Shown here one piece after another: positions 1-9,808 of a DNA stretch of 44,855 nucleotides. Positions within the stretch are counted from its first letter, which is position 1, and each line of letters begins with the position of its first letter. The notes beneath the pieces are model-generated. The model had not been told where the DNA came from. It did not search any database and was given only the letters and a program-made list of their open reading frames with translations. A program made the translations under genes and the position numbers. This DNA comes from Allomyces macrogynus ATCC 38327 (lineage: Eukaryota; Blastocladiomycota; Blastocladiomycetes; Blastocladiales; Blastocladiaceae). The stretch spans positions 547,579 to 592,433 of the forward strand of contig GG745350.1 of assembly GCA_000151295.1 (NCBI GenBank). The letters are read 5' to 3'.

Positions 1-193
1 GGCGTGGCGCGTGGACGATCCGATGGACGTGTTCGCCCGAGCGCGTCGCCGGCGGTTGCCCGGGCAGGCCCGCGCGAATCCGATGCAGGTGCAGGAGGGT
101 GGGAAAGATCGGCCGTACGGGTTGCCGATGCAATCGGTGCAGCAGCCGGGACCGTCGCGGCGTGTGGATGCGGCGCCGTACGGCGGGCAGTGA
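1..193 (+). CDS. 3' end of an unrecognised gene (partial)
   Basis: An open frame enters from the left edge (first full codon at base 2) and stops with TGA at 191-193. It encodes about 63 residues rich in Arg, Pro, Gln and Gly and ends in PYGGQ. Base composition is high in GC like the neighbouring coding exons, and the DNA after the stop changes to T/C-rich non-coding sequence. I do not recognise the protein and no domain is visible. It would be convergent with the PINX1-like gene. It could also be chance open frame in GC-rich DNA. Confidence 0.35.
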   Translation, partial: AWRVDDPMDVFARARRRRLPGQARANPMQVQEGGKDRPYGLPMQSVQQPGPSRRVDAAPYGGQ

Positions 194-716
194 TCGTGGC
201 CGTCGCTGACCGGCCGGTGGATGGACGGAGCAGAGCCGTTGTTGGTTGGGGAGCTCGCACTCTTCTGACTGACTCGTTGCCGATTTCGTCAATCTCCGTC
301 GCCCTCCTTTCGTTTGATTTTCTCTCTCGTCTCGCCTCGTCTTGTTTCCCCTTCGCGATATCAGTAACTTGCATCCCCTGACCACCCTCGTTACCCCGAC
401 CGCGTCTTTTCCCCACCTCGAAAATCGTCGTTCGATTCCCCTGCTTCCTGGTCCACGCTTCTTTTCGCAAATGCCCTCTCTTTCGATCTTATCCACCTGC
501 CTCGTCCATCTCTCCCTCTCGTCCTCGCCTGATGGCACGCCAGTGAAGCTGCTGTATCGAAATGAAGTGCACACATGTTGACCTCAAATTTATATTGTAC
601 AAGAGAGGGTGCGCCGAGGTCAGATGCCGCAAGAAAGGAATCACGCCAAAAATGAAAAAAAAAAAACGACAGATAAGGAAAAGAGAGCCATGGACAGCCA
701 AAGAGAGCCAACAGCA
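194..716. other. Intergenic region between convergent gene ends
   Basis: T/C-rich sequence followed by an A-rich stretch near 650-690. It lies between the putative gene end at 193 and the PINX1-like stop at 717, so it should hold two 3' untranslated regions. I see no gene or RNA gene here. Confidence 0.5.
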
Positions 717-1899
717 TCAATCGCGCGACTTCCTCTTCTTCTTCTTGGACGCGCCCTCGCCGTCGGCCTCCGCATCGTCGGCGTCGCGGCTGCGCTTCTT
801 GTCCTTCTTGGCCACCTTGTCCTTCTTGTCCTTTTTGCTCTTCTTGTCCTTGCTCTTGCTCTTCTTCTCTTTCTTGCCCTCGCCCGCCGAGTCAGCATCG
901 TCGGACGGCGCTGGCGTCGGCACCTGCGGCTCCGCAGCCTCGTCCTTCTCCACCTCCGCCGTCGACGGCCCAATTGTCGACCCCTGCACGAACATGGCCA
1001 TGAGACTCGACATGTCTGAATACGTCGAAATGAACGACGGCGCCGGTGGTACACCGTTGGCTCCGAGCCCGAGCACGGGCCGATCATCCTCAATCTCGTT
1101 GCCCTCGTCGCGCGGTGCGAGCACGTCGTCGACGGTCGGCGTAGGCGTCAGCTTCCGCTTCTTCTTTTCCTCACGCACGCGCTCGGCCTTTTTCAGGGCC
1201 AGGATCGCATCGACCGACTCGGACGACGCCGTCGCGAGCCGCTTGTTGCGCAGGTACCGTGCGCGGGCTGCGTACCGCGCGTGGGTCACGGTGGCGACGG
1301 CCGCGGCGTCGGGCGCGGAATCGGTGGGGGTGGGGGTCGCGGCGCGGGACGAGCTCGCGCCGTCGTCGTTGTCGCTGCCGTCGGAGTCCGAGGACTTCTT
1401 GGCCCTCTTGCTCTTCTTCTTCTCCTTCTTCTCCTTCTTCGCGGCCTTCTTCTCCTTCTTGGCCTTCTTTTTCCTGCTGATACTGCTGCTCGCGTCGCTC
1501 GCCGCGACCTCGTCCTCCTCGGCGCCGTCTCCCTCCTCCTCGACGCGGGCATTCAAGTCGGCCAAGAGCCGCGAAAACGCGTCGGTGTTGGACAACCAGT
1601 TATCACTGTTCTTGGCCTTGGCGCCGATCCCGGACGCGTCGGATTTGAGCGACACCTTGACATGCGAGGTCGTGCCGGACTCGTCGGCGCCCAAACCCTT
1701 GCCGGAACTCCAGCCCATTTTCTCGAGCATGCGGAACCCGAACTTGGACGTGTCTGCGCACGTTGGGCACGGTGCGGGGTCAGCGGGCGAAGATGGGGAG
1801 AGAGTGAGGGGCGTGAAGGTGGGCGGTACCTTCCGCCCAGGCCCGGTTCTGCGGGTCGGCGGAGATGCGCTGCCGCACGCGGGGGCCAGCGAGACCCAT
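717..1899 (-). CDS. PINX1: PINX1/Gno1-like G-patch protein
   Basis: Two exons, 1830-1899 and 717-1753, with a 76-nt intron (GTACCG donor, GCAG acceptor), give 368 residues. The start at 1899 follows from the N-terminal motif ADPQNRAW, which matches the PINX1 N-terminus. Splicing joins it through DTSKFGFR to MLEKMGWSSGKGLG, the core of the G-patch (about residues 28-72). The C-terminal half is a long Lys/Glu-rich tail with KKKSK-type clusters, typical of nucleolar proteins. Family members (human PINX1, yeast Gno1) stimulate the helicase Prp43/DHX15 in rRNA processing and can restrain telomerase. The role here is inferred from homology. It shares a 403-bp divergent promoter region with the mitochondrial EF-Tu gene. 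Confidence 0.9.
1754..1829 (-). other. Intron of PINX1-like gene
   Basis: A 76-nt spliceosomal intron in phase 1. Removing it restores the conserved PINX1 order RAW-E-D-TSKFG-RMLEKMGW. It shows the size and GTAC donor seen in most introns of this window. Confidence 0.85.
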
Positions 1900-2302
1900 G
1901 GTGATGGAAGTTGGTGTGTGGGTGGTGCAGGGGCTGGTGCGGGTGGAAGGGACGGCAGTGGTGGTGCCGTGGCTGGTCGGGACTGCAGCGGTCGGTCGAG
2001 TCACGGTTGGATTCTGACGGTCTTGCTCCTCGTTGTGCTGGGCGTGGTGCTCCTCGTGGTGCTCCTTGCCGTAATGCGGAGGTGGCGGTGGTGGTGGTGG
2101 TGGTGGTGGTGGTGGCGAGAGGTGGCCGAACGGCCGCGATCTGCGGGAACGGTCGTGTGGGCCCCACGTGCCGTGTTGCCATGAGGGCATCAACAAGCAG
2201 AGGCACTCTGATCGTTGCTCGCTTGCTGCCTTGCCGATCGTCTTCGAGCAGTTCTCTCTGCCGTCGCTGACCGACCCTCGTTGCTCGCCGTCGCTGCCCG
2301 CC
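1900..2302. promoter_or_regulatory. Divergent promoter region PINX1-like / EF-Tu
   Basis: This 403-bp gap separates two divergent start codons. Its most visible feature is a GGT microsatellite at 2087-2113. I see no clear TATA box. Proline-rich open frames on the minus strand here are translations of the repeat and not genes. Confidence 0.5.
2087..2113. repeat. (GGT)9 microsatellite
   Basis: Nine perfect GGT units, flanked by near-units, inside the divergent promoter region. The opposite strand is a C-rich/CAC tract. Confidence 0.9.
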
Positions 2303-3849
2303 ATGTTCCGCACTGTCGCCCGCCACTGCGCCCAGGCCGCTACGCGCGCCGCCGCCAAGCCCAAGGCCCCTGTCTCGGCGGGTATGCCCTGCCCCGCCGC
2401 TGTCGTGCTCGCCATGACCGATCGAAATTGACGCCAACTTGATCGCATGATCTAGGAGCTCTGTTCGCCAACGCGGCCGTGCGCTCGGTCCGCCATGCGA
2501 GCCAGCTCGCGCGCGCGACGCGCGGCCTCTACTCGACGGCGCCCGTCGTGCGCCTGCACAAGGGTACGATCCCGTCCTTTCCCCCGCTCCCGTGCCGATC
2601 ACGATTCAACGAGCGCGAATCCGCTGACGCCGTCTTCTTTTTGGACCATGTAGGCCGTCTCATGTCGACGTTCCAGCGCAACAAGCCGCACGTGAACATT
2701 GGCACGATCGGGCACGTTGACCACGGCAAGACGACGCTGACGGCGGCCATCACCAAGGTCTTGGCCTCCAAGGGCAAGGCCGAGTTCCAGGACTACTCGT
2801 CGATCGACAAGGCGCCCGAGGAGCGTGCTCGCGGTATCACCATCTCGACGGCGCACGTCGAGTACGAGACCGACAACCGGCACTACGCGCACGTCGACTG
2901 CCCTGGTCACGCCGATTACATCAAGAACATGATTACGGGTGCTGCGCAAATGGACGGTGCCATCATTGTCGTGTCGGCGACCGACGGCCAGATGCCGCAG
3001 ACGCGCGAGCATTTGCTGTTGGCCAAGCAGGTTGGTATCTCGAACTTGGTCGTGTTTATCAACAAGGTGGATGCGATCGACGACCCGGAAATGCTCGAGC
3101 TGGTCGAAATGGAAATGCGCGAACTGCTCTCGAGCTACGGGTTCAACGGCGACGATACGCCGATCGTTGCAGGCTCGGCGCTGTGCGCGCTCGAAGGCCG
3201 CAACCCGGAATTGGGCGAGCAGGCGATTGAGAAGCTCATGGCCGCCGTCGACACGTGGATCCCGACGCCCGTGCGCGACCTCGACAAGCCCTTCCTGATG
3301 CCCGTCGAGGACGTGTTTTCGATCTCGGGCCGTGGTACCGTGGCTACAGGCCGTGTGGAGCGCGGTGTGATCAACAAGGGCGCCGAAGTCGAGATTATTG
3401 GGTTCGGCAACACGACCAAGACGACGATCACGGGCATTGAAATGTTCCACAAGGAGCTCGACCAGGGTCAGGCCGGCGACAACATGGGTATTCTGTTGCG
3501 CGGCATGAAGCGCGAGAACATTCGTCGTGGCCAAGTGATTTGCCTGCCGGGCACGGTCAAGTCGCATAAGAACTTCCTCGCGCAGTTCTACATTCTCTCC
3601 AAGGAGGAGGGCGGCCGCCACACGCCGTTCACGGACAACTACCGCCCGCAAGTGTTCATTCGCACGTGCGATATCACGGCGACGCTCTCGCACCCTGACG
3701 ACCCGGAGCACATGGTCATGCCGGGCGACAACGTGACGCTCAAGGTCGAGCTCGTCTCGGACATTGCGCTCGAAGAGGGTCAGCGGTTCACGATTCGTGA
3801 GGGCGGAAAGACGGTCGGTACCGGTGTCGTGGCCAAGATTCTTGAGTAA
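2303..3849 (+). CDS. TUF1: Mitochondrial elongation factor Tu
   Basis: Three exons (2303-2381, 2456-2563, 2654-3849) give 460 residues. The first about 60 residues, rich in Arg, Ala and Ser with almost no acidic residues, look like a mitochondrial presequence. The GTPase then starts with [13 protein letters not shown] (P-loop, residues 82-89), RGITI switch, DCPGH (144-148) and NKVD (199-202), followed by the two beta-barrel domains of EF-Tu up to the stop at 3847-3849. It delivers aminoacyl-tRNA to mitochondrial ribosomes. Intron 2 (2564-2653) is 90 nt, a multiple of three and without a stop, so an unspliced message would stay open. Start choice rests on the presequence and on splice consistency. 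Confidence 0.95.
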
Positions 3850-4763
3850 GGTCGAGCGCGAGGTTGGATGGCGTGAGATGAGCGGGCTCGTGGGCATAGT
3901 TTATTGGCGATCGGTGACGATTTGTTTGTTGCGTTGTTGATCCATTTGAATCTACACCATTTTTCTATCCACTGGTTTCGCACCGTTTGCCGGCCACTAA
4001 CAGTTCCGATCCACTATCACGGCATGAGCTTGCGCGCTGGTCCTCCTGGTTGATCAGTGTGAAAGACGGTTGACAAACCATCCTCTCCACCGAAGCGCAC
4101 AGCGATTGGCAGTCTCTAGCCGCATGGCCACCCTCATGCTCGTGTACGCTTTTGCTTGACTTGACGATACGCACCACCACCATTGAAACCAGTACAAGCA
4201 AGAGCGCAAGCGAATATGCTTTCAGGCCGTCGCAGAATCCGCACAAACTGGCAAAAGCCAAATCTGACGAATCAAGCAGAGCGAAGGCGCGGCCATTACA
4301 ACATCAGAGGAAGGTGAGAGAAGCATACACAGAACAGGAGGCAAGAACACAGGCATTACATACCTATCCGCCAAATCAAACGACGAAGAACAGGACTGCG
4401 GCTCAAAACAGCAACAGCGATCATTAGTTGCGACGAGGTCGAAGCACCTCGGCAAGCAGGACCCAGGGCACAATTAGAGCGCTTTCGCACTCTGGCATCG
4501 TCGCTGTGGCGACGATGTGGTCGGCGTTTATAGTCGCTGAAATTAATTTGCCCTCCGGTCCGAGATTTTCTGTCGCATCAACAATTCAAGAGTTCCAGGA
4601 TCAACAGCAATGTGGCCAATTCTTGAAATTGGATGAGAACAGCAAGAACGTGTTGAAAAAAGAGAGTAACAAATTCAACCGCGAAGGAATCCAAAAGGAA
4701 AAGAGCGAGCATAAGCCTTGGATGCGATGAAATTGCCTGCTTTCCACCACGCTCACGCCGTTC
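3850..4763. other. Intergenic region, convergent gene ends
   Basis: Lower-GC sequence between the EF-Tu stop and the stop of the F-box gene. It should hold both 3' untranslated regions. Only short overlapping open frames exist on both strands, none with recognisable motifs. Nothing else is seen. Confidence 0.6.
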
Positions 4764-6932
4764 TCACAATGCAATTTGCAACTGAATGCATCGTGGTGGG
4801 AGTGCCCTCGTCAGCAAGGCCGCAATTTGCTCCTTGGCGTTCGTGGCCAAGCCATCCCGAAAATGCACTTCCACCAAAAATGGGCGATTTGCTCGCCAAG
4901 GCAAGGGAAACTTCCATCGACGAGCGCCGCTCGCATCACTCTTGATCTCAGCCGCCCACCGCACTGCGGCTTCCAAATCCTTGGCCGCCGCATCAGCGTC
5001 CGTCACAGTCAGGACATGCACTTCCAGGGCGCCTGCAGGTCGGCCATCAAACCGCAGTTGCGGAAGCACGCGCCATGCAACGTTCTCTTGATAATAGAAG
5101 AGCGTCATGACGGCAAGCGAGCCTTGGACGCGTTGCGCATGCAAGGAACGGAGACGCGGCGCACAAGTCAGCTGTCCAATGGCTTCTGGATGCAATAATG
5201 GTGCTGAGACATGCTCAAGTAATGACATGGTGGGCATCTTGCGCAGCGGCGTAACGATTACCGTTGAGCACACGGTCAAGTGCACGAGTTGGGGCAATGC
5301 CGTGGGATGCAAACCACCCAAGGTATCAGCCGAGGCCTCGAGGTGGGTGATGCCCAGAAGCATGGGTGCATGACCGTCGATCCATTGGACCCGTGGGGGC
5401 AAGTTCAACTTCGTCAGTTCTGGGTGTGCATCAAGCGTCGCGCCATGTACATTGACCCAAACGTTTGGGTCCGCCATCGAATGGTAATGAATGGTCAAGT
5501 CTGTGACTGAGCGGCACGGGATGCATCGAACCACGTCGTCGACATGAAGAACCAGCTTGTTGAGCGTTGGAATATCAACCATGGCAGCAAACTGGATTGC
5601 GAGCGAGCATGAGATTGTCAATTTCTTGAGCGCGCGGAATGTCACTAGCAAGCGATCATTTGCGTCTACCGGGCCGCGCTTGCATTGTAAGAACACCAGC
5701 TCTGTCAGACGCGGTGCTTGGCGCGCAAGCTGGACCAGGAAAGCTTCAGGTAAAACAACTATTTCAAACTTAGCAAACGACAGGCATGGCACAGTGCCAG
5801 GTAGCATCGGCATCAAAATTCCAATTCCGGATCCCACGATCACGATGGAGCGAAGCAAAGGAAAATATGTGTTGCGCGCGTCGGCAGCCGAACCGGCGAC
5901 AAGAAGCGGGAAGACGCCGACGTGACACTCGAATCTTTGCAACATCGGCCATACGAGCACAGCGCGCGACGAGGGGGCAATAGCCACGGAATCTGCGCGA
6001 TACACGGAGCACCGCAGCACGAGCTCGAGCAACGATCCAGCCAAGTGCCGCACATGATGATTAATCAATTCGGGGTGGACCAGACTAGTCGAGAGGCGCA
6101 AAATCTGGAGTTGCGGAGCAGCAAAGAGGGTCCGGACACAATTCTGGTCGCCAATCTCCACATTCTCCAGGTCCAGCTCGCGCAAGTGAAGCAAAGTTGT
6201 GGTCGAATCCCACCTGGCAGTTGACACACTGCAAACGACAGCACGAAGAATTTCCAGTGCAGGGCAGGAAACCAAGACGGCTTCCAAGAGTGCCGCTGCG
6301 GGAACAACTGCTTTGATATCGAGCAGCGCAAGATGCGGAAAACGAATCAGCGAGCTGGCGAAAACGGTGGAAAAGAGCGCGCGGTGCCCCTCTTGAGCCA
6401 AACCGACGGGAGGGACCAGGCTAGAGCCAGATGGAACGTCCGTCCCAACTTGCAAGGAGCGGACACGATCTGCGGCAAGGGCGAGAATGTTCTTGCTACC
6501 AGCGTGCGGGAAATGGACAAGCGTCTTTGTCGCGTTGATGCCTGTCAGCAGCTTCGGTTCAACAACATCACTCGATACACCCACAATCGGTAACTTTGGG
6601 CTCAGGTGCACACCCCGTCTGTCACAAAACTGGACGCAGTCAAGACGACGGCCATTCTGGTCAACTTGGGACAGCTCCATGCCAAGTTCGAGGTGCCAGC
6701 AAAGAAGTTCGTCGACGACATCCATCATGGCCCAACACGTTTCACGGAATGCCATGAGCGCTGGTTCCGAAGCGGCATCGTGCACAGCGAAATAATTTTG
6801 AGCCGAGTTGACGTCCCACTCGTTTTCGAGAATGTATCCCACGATTTGGCGCAGCACGTCAGCCGGGAGGCTGGTAAGACTGGCCCGGACGGGGCGAGCA
6901 GTTCGGGCATCAACACGATTTCTTGGGCTCAT
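4764..6932 (-). CDS. F-box and leucine-rich-repeat-like protein
   Basis: A single-exon gene of 722 residues. The open frame extends upstream to 7097, but the first codon there is GTG; the first in-frame ATG is at 6932. An F-box-like motif follows immediately (SLPADVLRQIVGYILENEW, about residues 19-40). The rest contains irregular leucine-rich segments such as LLHLRELDLENVEI and APQLQILRLS, as in F-box/LRR substrate receptors of SCF ubiquitin ligases. The substrate cannot be told. Codon choice is less GC-biased than in the housekeeping genes nearby and there are no introns, which fits a fast-evolving or expanded family. The SCF role is inference from the motif order. Confidence 0.7.
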   Translation of the reverse strand: MSPRNRVDARTARPVRASLTSLPADVLRQIVGYILENEWDVNSAQNYFAVHDAASEPALMAFRETCWAMMDVVDELLCWHLELGMELSQVDQNGRRLDCVQFCDRRGVHLSPKLPIVGVSSDVVEPKLLTGINATKTLVHFPHAGSKNILALAADRVRSLQVGTDVPSGSSLVPPVGLAQEGHRALFSTVFASSLIRFPHLALLDIKAVVPAAALLEAVLVSCPALEILRAVVCSVSTARWDSTTTLLHLRELDLENVEIGDQNCVRTLFAAPQLQILRLSTSLVHPELINHHVRHLAGSLLELVLRCSVYRADSVAIAPSSRAVLVWPMLQRFECHVGVFPLLVAGSAADARNTYFPLLRSIVIVGSGIGILMPMLPGTVPCLSFAKFEIVVLPEAFLVQLARQAPRLTELVFLQCKRGPVDANDRLLVTFRALKKLTISCSLAIQFAAMVDIPTLNKLVLHVDDVVRCIPCRSVTDLTIHYHSMADPNVWVNVHGATLDAHPELTKLNLPPRVQWIDGHAPMLLGITHLEASADTLGGLHPTALPQLVHLTVCSTVIVTPLRKMPTMSLLEHVSAPLLHPEAIGQLTCAPRLRSLHAQRVQGSLAVMTLFYYQENVAWRVLPQLRFDGRPAGALEVHVLTVTDADAAAKDLEAAVRWAAEIKSDASGARRWKFPLPWRANRPFLVEVHFRDGLATNAKEQIAALLTRALPPRCIQLQIAL

Positions 6933-7599
6933 GAGAATTTGCGGAATGGCGGCCTTGATTTGCGTGGAGTGTGTGCGAGCTGCTGGAGCCGTTGAAGCGG
7001 GGATTGGAGTCGTTGACGTTGACGTTGTCGTCGACGTCAGTGCGGACGGCCTTGATGCAGACGTACGCGTGACGTGGGCATGGACAGCTACCTCCACAGC
7101 CTCATTTTACTCGATCGTCGCGATTCACGTTGAAGAGTTCGAGATGAGGAAATGAAAGAAACGCAAAGAAATGCATCTGCACAATGCCTTTGACCGCTCA
7201 AACCTCCAGCTGCAAGCCATGGAACAACATGTCACATCGAGTGGATTCTATGACATCAACTGCACGCAGAAAGACCAAAGCAGTTGCGTTGATGACGATA
7301 TTTCAAGTTGTGCATCTCATACATACACAGCAGCAAACCGTTATGGGTTACAGTTGGGGAAGATGGTCGTGTATTTTTCATACACATTCATTCACACGCA
7401 TGCTAGCCTGATAGCCACGGTGATTAGAGCTTTATGTCTGGCGATTCCCTTTTTGGGGCACAAAGAGAAAGGCGGTTCGACCAACAACATTTGAAAAGAG
7501 GGTGAACAAAAACACCAACCAACAAACAAAAAACAGAATCGAGAATGGTTGAAAACACCAACGAGGATGGCGGTGTGCAAGGCGGCAATCCCAGCGCTA
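6933..7599. other. Intergenic region between F-box gene and Fanzor-like remnant
   Basis: 5' flank of the F-box gene and 3' flank of the Fanzor-like element, both on the minus strand. AT content rises after 7140. I see no gene. If the nuclease element has a guide-RNA-like 3' extension it would lie in or just before this stretch, but I cannot identify one. Confidence 0.45.
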
Positions 7600-8954
7600 T
7601 CAGGACGATCCAGAAGACTCTGAATCGTCGCCACTGCTGCCAGCATAACTGTTGCCGCTAACTGCCCCTTGATCGGCAGCCTTGGGCTTGGTCGACTTGC
7701 CAGACTTTGCCGATGATTGCCTTGCGCTTGCACGCAACTGCTCAAGCGCTTGGTTCTTGGCAGTCCGACCTGGCAATGCCCGACGTGCTGCTGGTGCTTG
7801 CGCTGTCTTGGTGGGCGAGCTTGTGGTCTCACCGGCCTTGGACTTAGCAGTCGTGGCCTTGGGTGCGCTGGTCTGCGTCTTGGTAGACGTGGCCTTGGAA
7901 GTACCCACAGTTGCACCGGTTTCCGTCTTGGGAGCCTTTTTTGGGACCGTCTCGACAAACACGCCCGAATCGTCTGAGTTGCTGCTGTCGCCCTTGGTGG
8001 TCGTGGGCGACGGCCGCTCACACTTGCGCTGCGCCGATCCGGGCTTGGCCTTGCTTGCCGCCGATGGTCGTGAAGTGCTCCCGGTGGTGGTCGCGCGGGT
8101 TCCTGTTGATGCAGTACCAGTTGAACTCGCTCCAGCTGCTGCAGTCCTGCGCGATGTGCGAGTTGATGTGGGCCAAAGTATCCGCCGTTGCGGTGGTCGA
8201 CCCGTCGTGTACTTGAACCACCCGCCGTCTTGTTTGGGTTCACTGTCGCGCGCACGCTGCTGATCCTTGGAGGCGGTTGGAGTGGCAGCATGCGCGGCTC
8301 ATCATCGTCATCGCTTCCGCTGCTGTTATTGCCACCACCACCTGCACCGCCTTGTTGCTGCGCTCCATAGCTATGAATCTGCCGCCAGTCATGCAAAGGC
8401 GGTCGGCTGCTATTGCTCCATGCTGCGGGTACATCCCTGGCTTGGAAACCATCACGCACGCACGCCCTGAATATTTTGAAGGCGGCGTTTCGGTCACGCA
8501 AAAGCGCCCGACGATAAATTGGGCAATGCTTGCACCCCCACGAATGTTGATACTGAACCGTGTCATCCCCACAGACCGCACTCTTGCGTGATGTGAAGTA
8601 CTCGTTGACGAGCATCAGCTTGGTCCCACCATGCACCAGCCGCCGGATGAGTTGCTTCACGGGCATGGTGCAACCACTCGGATTGTTGGCACCTGAAGTG
8701 CCAAACATGATGAGCGGCGGCCTGATGGTATTGCCCATGGACTTGATGACGCGGTTGACTCGGTGCTGGCGATCGCATACACTGCGACGCTTCCTGCTCG
8801 ACCGACCGGGTCCTTCCTGGCGACGCTCATAGTCGTGCTTGATGTGATTTTTCCCATGCCGCGCCTTGAGCTGACGGTCGTTCATGACAGGATGAAGCAG
8901 ATCTGGAATCGGGGCGACCCTTGGAATCACAAACGGCGCTCGTGGACTCTCAGT
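7600..8954 (-). pseudogene. Fanzor (eukaryotic TnpB-like) nuclease, 5'-truncated remnant
   Basis: An open minus-strand frame from 8954 shows the C-terminal signature of OMEGA/TnpB nucleases. RPPLIMFG near 8720 occupies the RuvC-II position. NEYFTSR at about 8603-8583 holds the alternative conserved Glu (codon 8601-8603). A reduced zinc finger follows: one Cys in SAVCG and two in GCKHC. RDRNAAFKI holds the RuvC-III Asp (codon 8493-8495). After the nuclease part comes a Gly/Ser/Asp linker. A Ser/Thr/Ala/Lys-rich tail, open to TGA at 7600, lies in a shifted frame, so an intron or frameshift sits near 8180-8300. The RuvC-I half and N-terminus are not visible upstream of the TAG at 8955-8957. One expected finger Cys is Ser. 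Family members are RNA-guided DNA nucleases of transposons in fungi and protists. This copy looks truncated. Confidence 0.65.
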
Positions 8955-9808
8955 CTAGACATTCCGGGCAACATCTGGCCAGAATTTTTGGCACAAAACT
9001 TGGGTGGGGTAGGTTGTTGAATCGGCTGATGCAAATAACCAGAGAAATATCGCTGACGTCTGAATCCAACGGCTACCAACGCCAGGCCACACCTATAGCG
9101 TCCACCATCCGCGTACTATTCAAGACCAACTATGCGACGTTGCAGTTGCCACGTTGCCAACACGTCGGAAGCACGGAAAGGGTAGCGCGGGATGATCTTT
9201 CCAAAAGGACCAGAAGGCTGTGGAATATCTGAGTCTGTGATGGTGCGGCCGCATTATCCTCAATGATGCGCTCTCGCTCTTGTTCACGGTCTATTCGGAT
9301 TGGTAATTCCTACCCAGAGCATCAGCGCAGCACAAGCAGACCGCAAGCGCGATGACCCCGAAGTGAGGCTCCCCAAAGCTTAACGGCGTCGAGGACAGGG
9401 GTTCTTTTTAGAACCCCTGTCGCGGATCATCACCGAGCAGCAACTTGCAATGAAAATATATCAAGCTGAGGCTGGCAGAACAAATATTCGATTCTGGGTC
9501 CTCGTTCTTGCAGGTGGCGTTGCGGCGCTGCGAGGCGCTCCTCTATCGGTTGGACCGAGACCACCATGGTGCTTCTTGGCGTAGTTTTTTTTGAGCTGGC
9601 ACCACATTAGAACGAATCTGGCCGTCCGCCATCACACCATCACCACCGTGTTGACGGCCGCGACTACGTATCCTTCAGCCTTCGCGCCTGCAACGCTCGA
9701 CCACTCGCTGCAAGCGATCACCACGCCCATTCTGCGCGTTCTGCACCCACTGCTCGCCCATCAAGCCCACTCGACACCGCGACTGAACCTGACCCAGCAC
9801 GCACCCCC
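8955..9808. other. Intergenic region upstream of Fanzor remnant and DUF4203 gene
   Basis: Mixed-composition sequence between divergent frames. On the minus strand a 59-residue Glu/Arg-rich open frame without a start lies at roughly 9127-9310 and could be part of the missing nuclease N-terminus, but it has no motif I recognise. A perfect hairpin lies at 9394-9421. The last 200 bp should be the promoter and 5' leader of the DUF4203 gene. Confidence 0.4.
9394..9421. repeat. Perfect 12-bp inverted repeat with TTTT loop
   Basis: Arm GACAGGGGTTCT (9394-9405), loop TTTT, and the exact reverse-complement arm at 9410-9421. It lies 440 bp upstream of the Fanzor-like frame and 390 bp upstream of the DUF4203 start. 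It could be a transposon-end relic, a structured RNA element or a regulator palindrome; the sequence does not decide. Confidence 0.8.

Noticed and set aside
425..440. GTTCGATTCCC, resembling a tRNA B box
   Set aside because: No A box at the right distance and the flanks do not fold into a cloverleaf.
562..2184. Long + strand open frame over the PINX1-like gene
   Set aside because: It is the reverse-strand shadow of the G-patch gene, with low-complexity Ser/Leu/Arg content and no domain.
7392..7990. Continuation of the Fanzor frame to 7392
   Set aside because: In this stretch that frame is Arg/Pro-rich shadow; the Ser/Thr/Ala/Lys frame ending at 7600 looks like the real tail.
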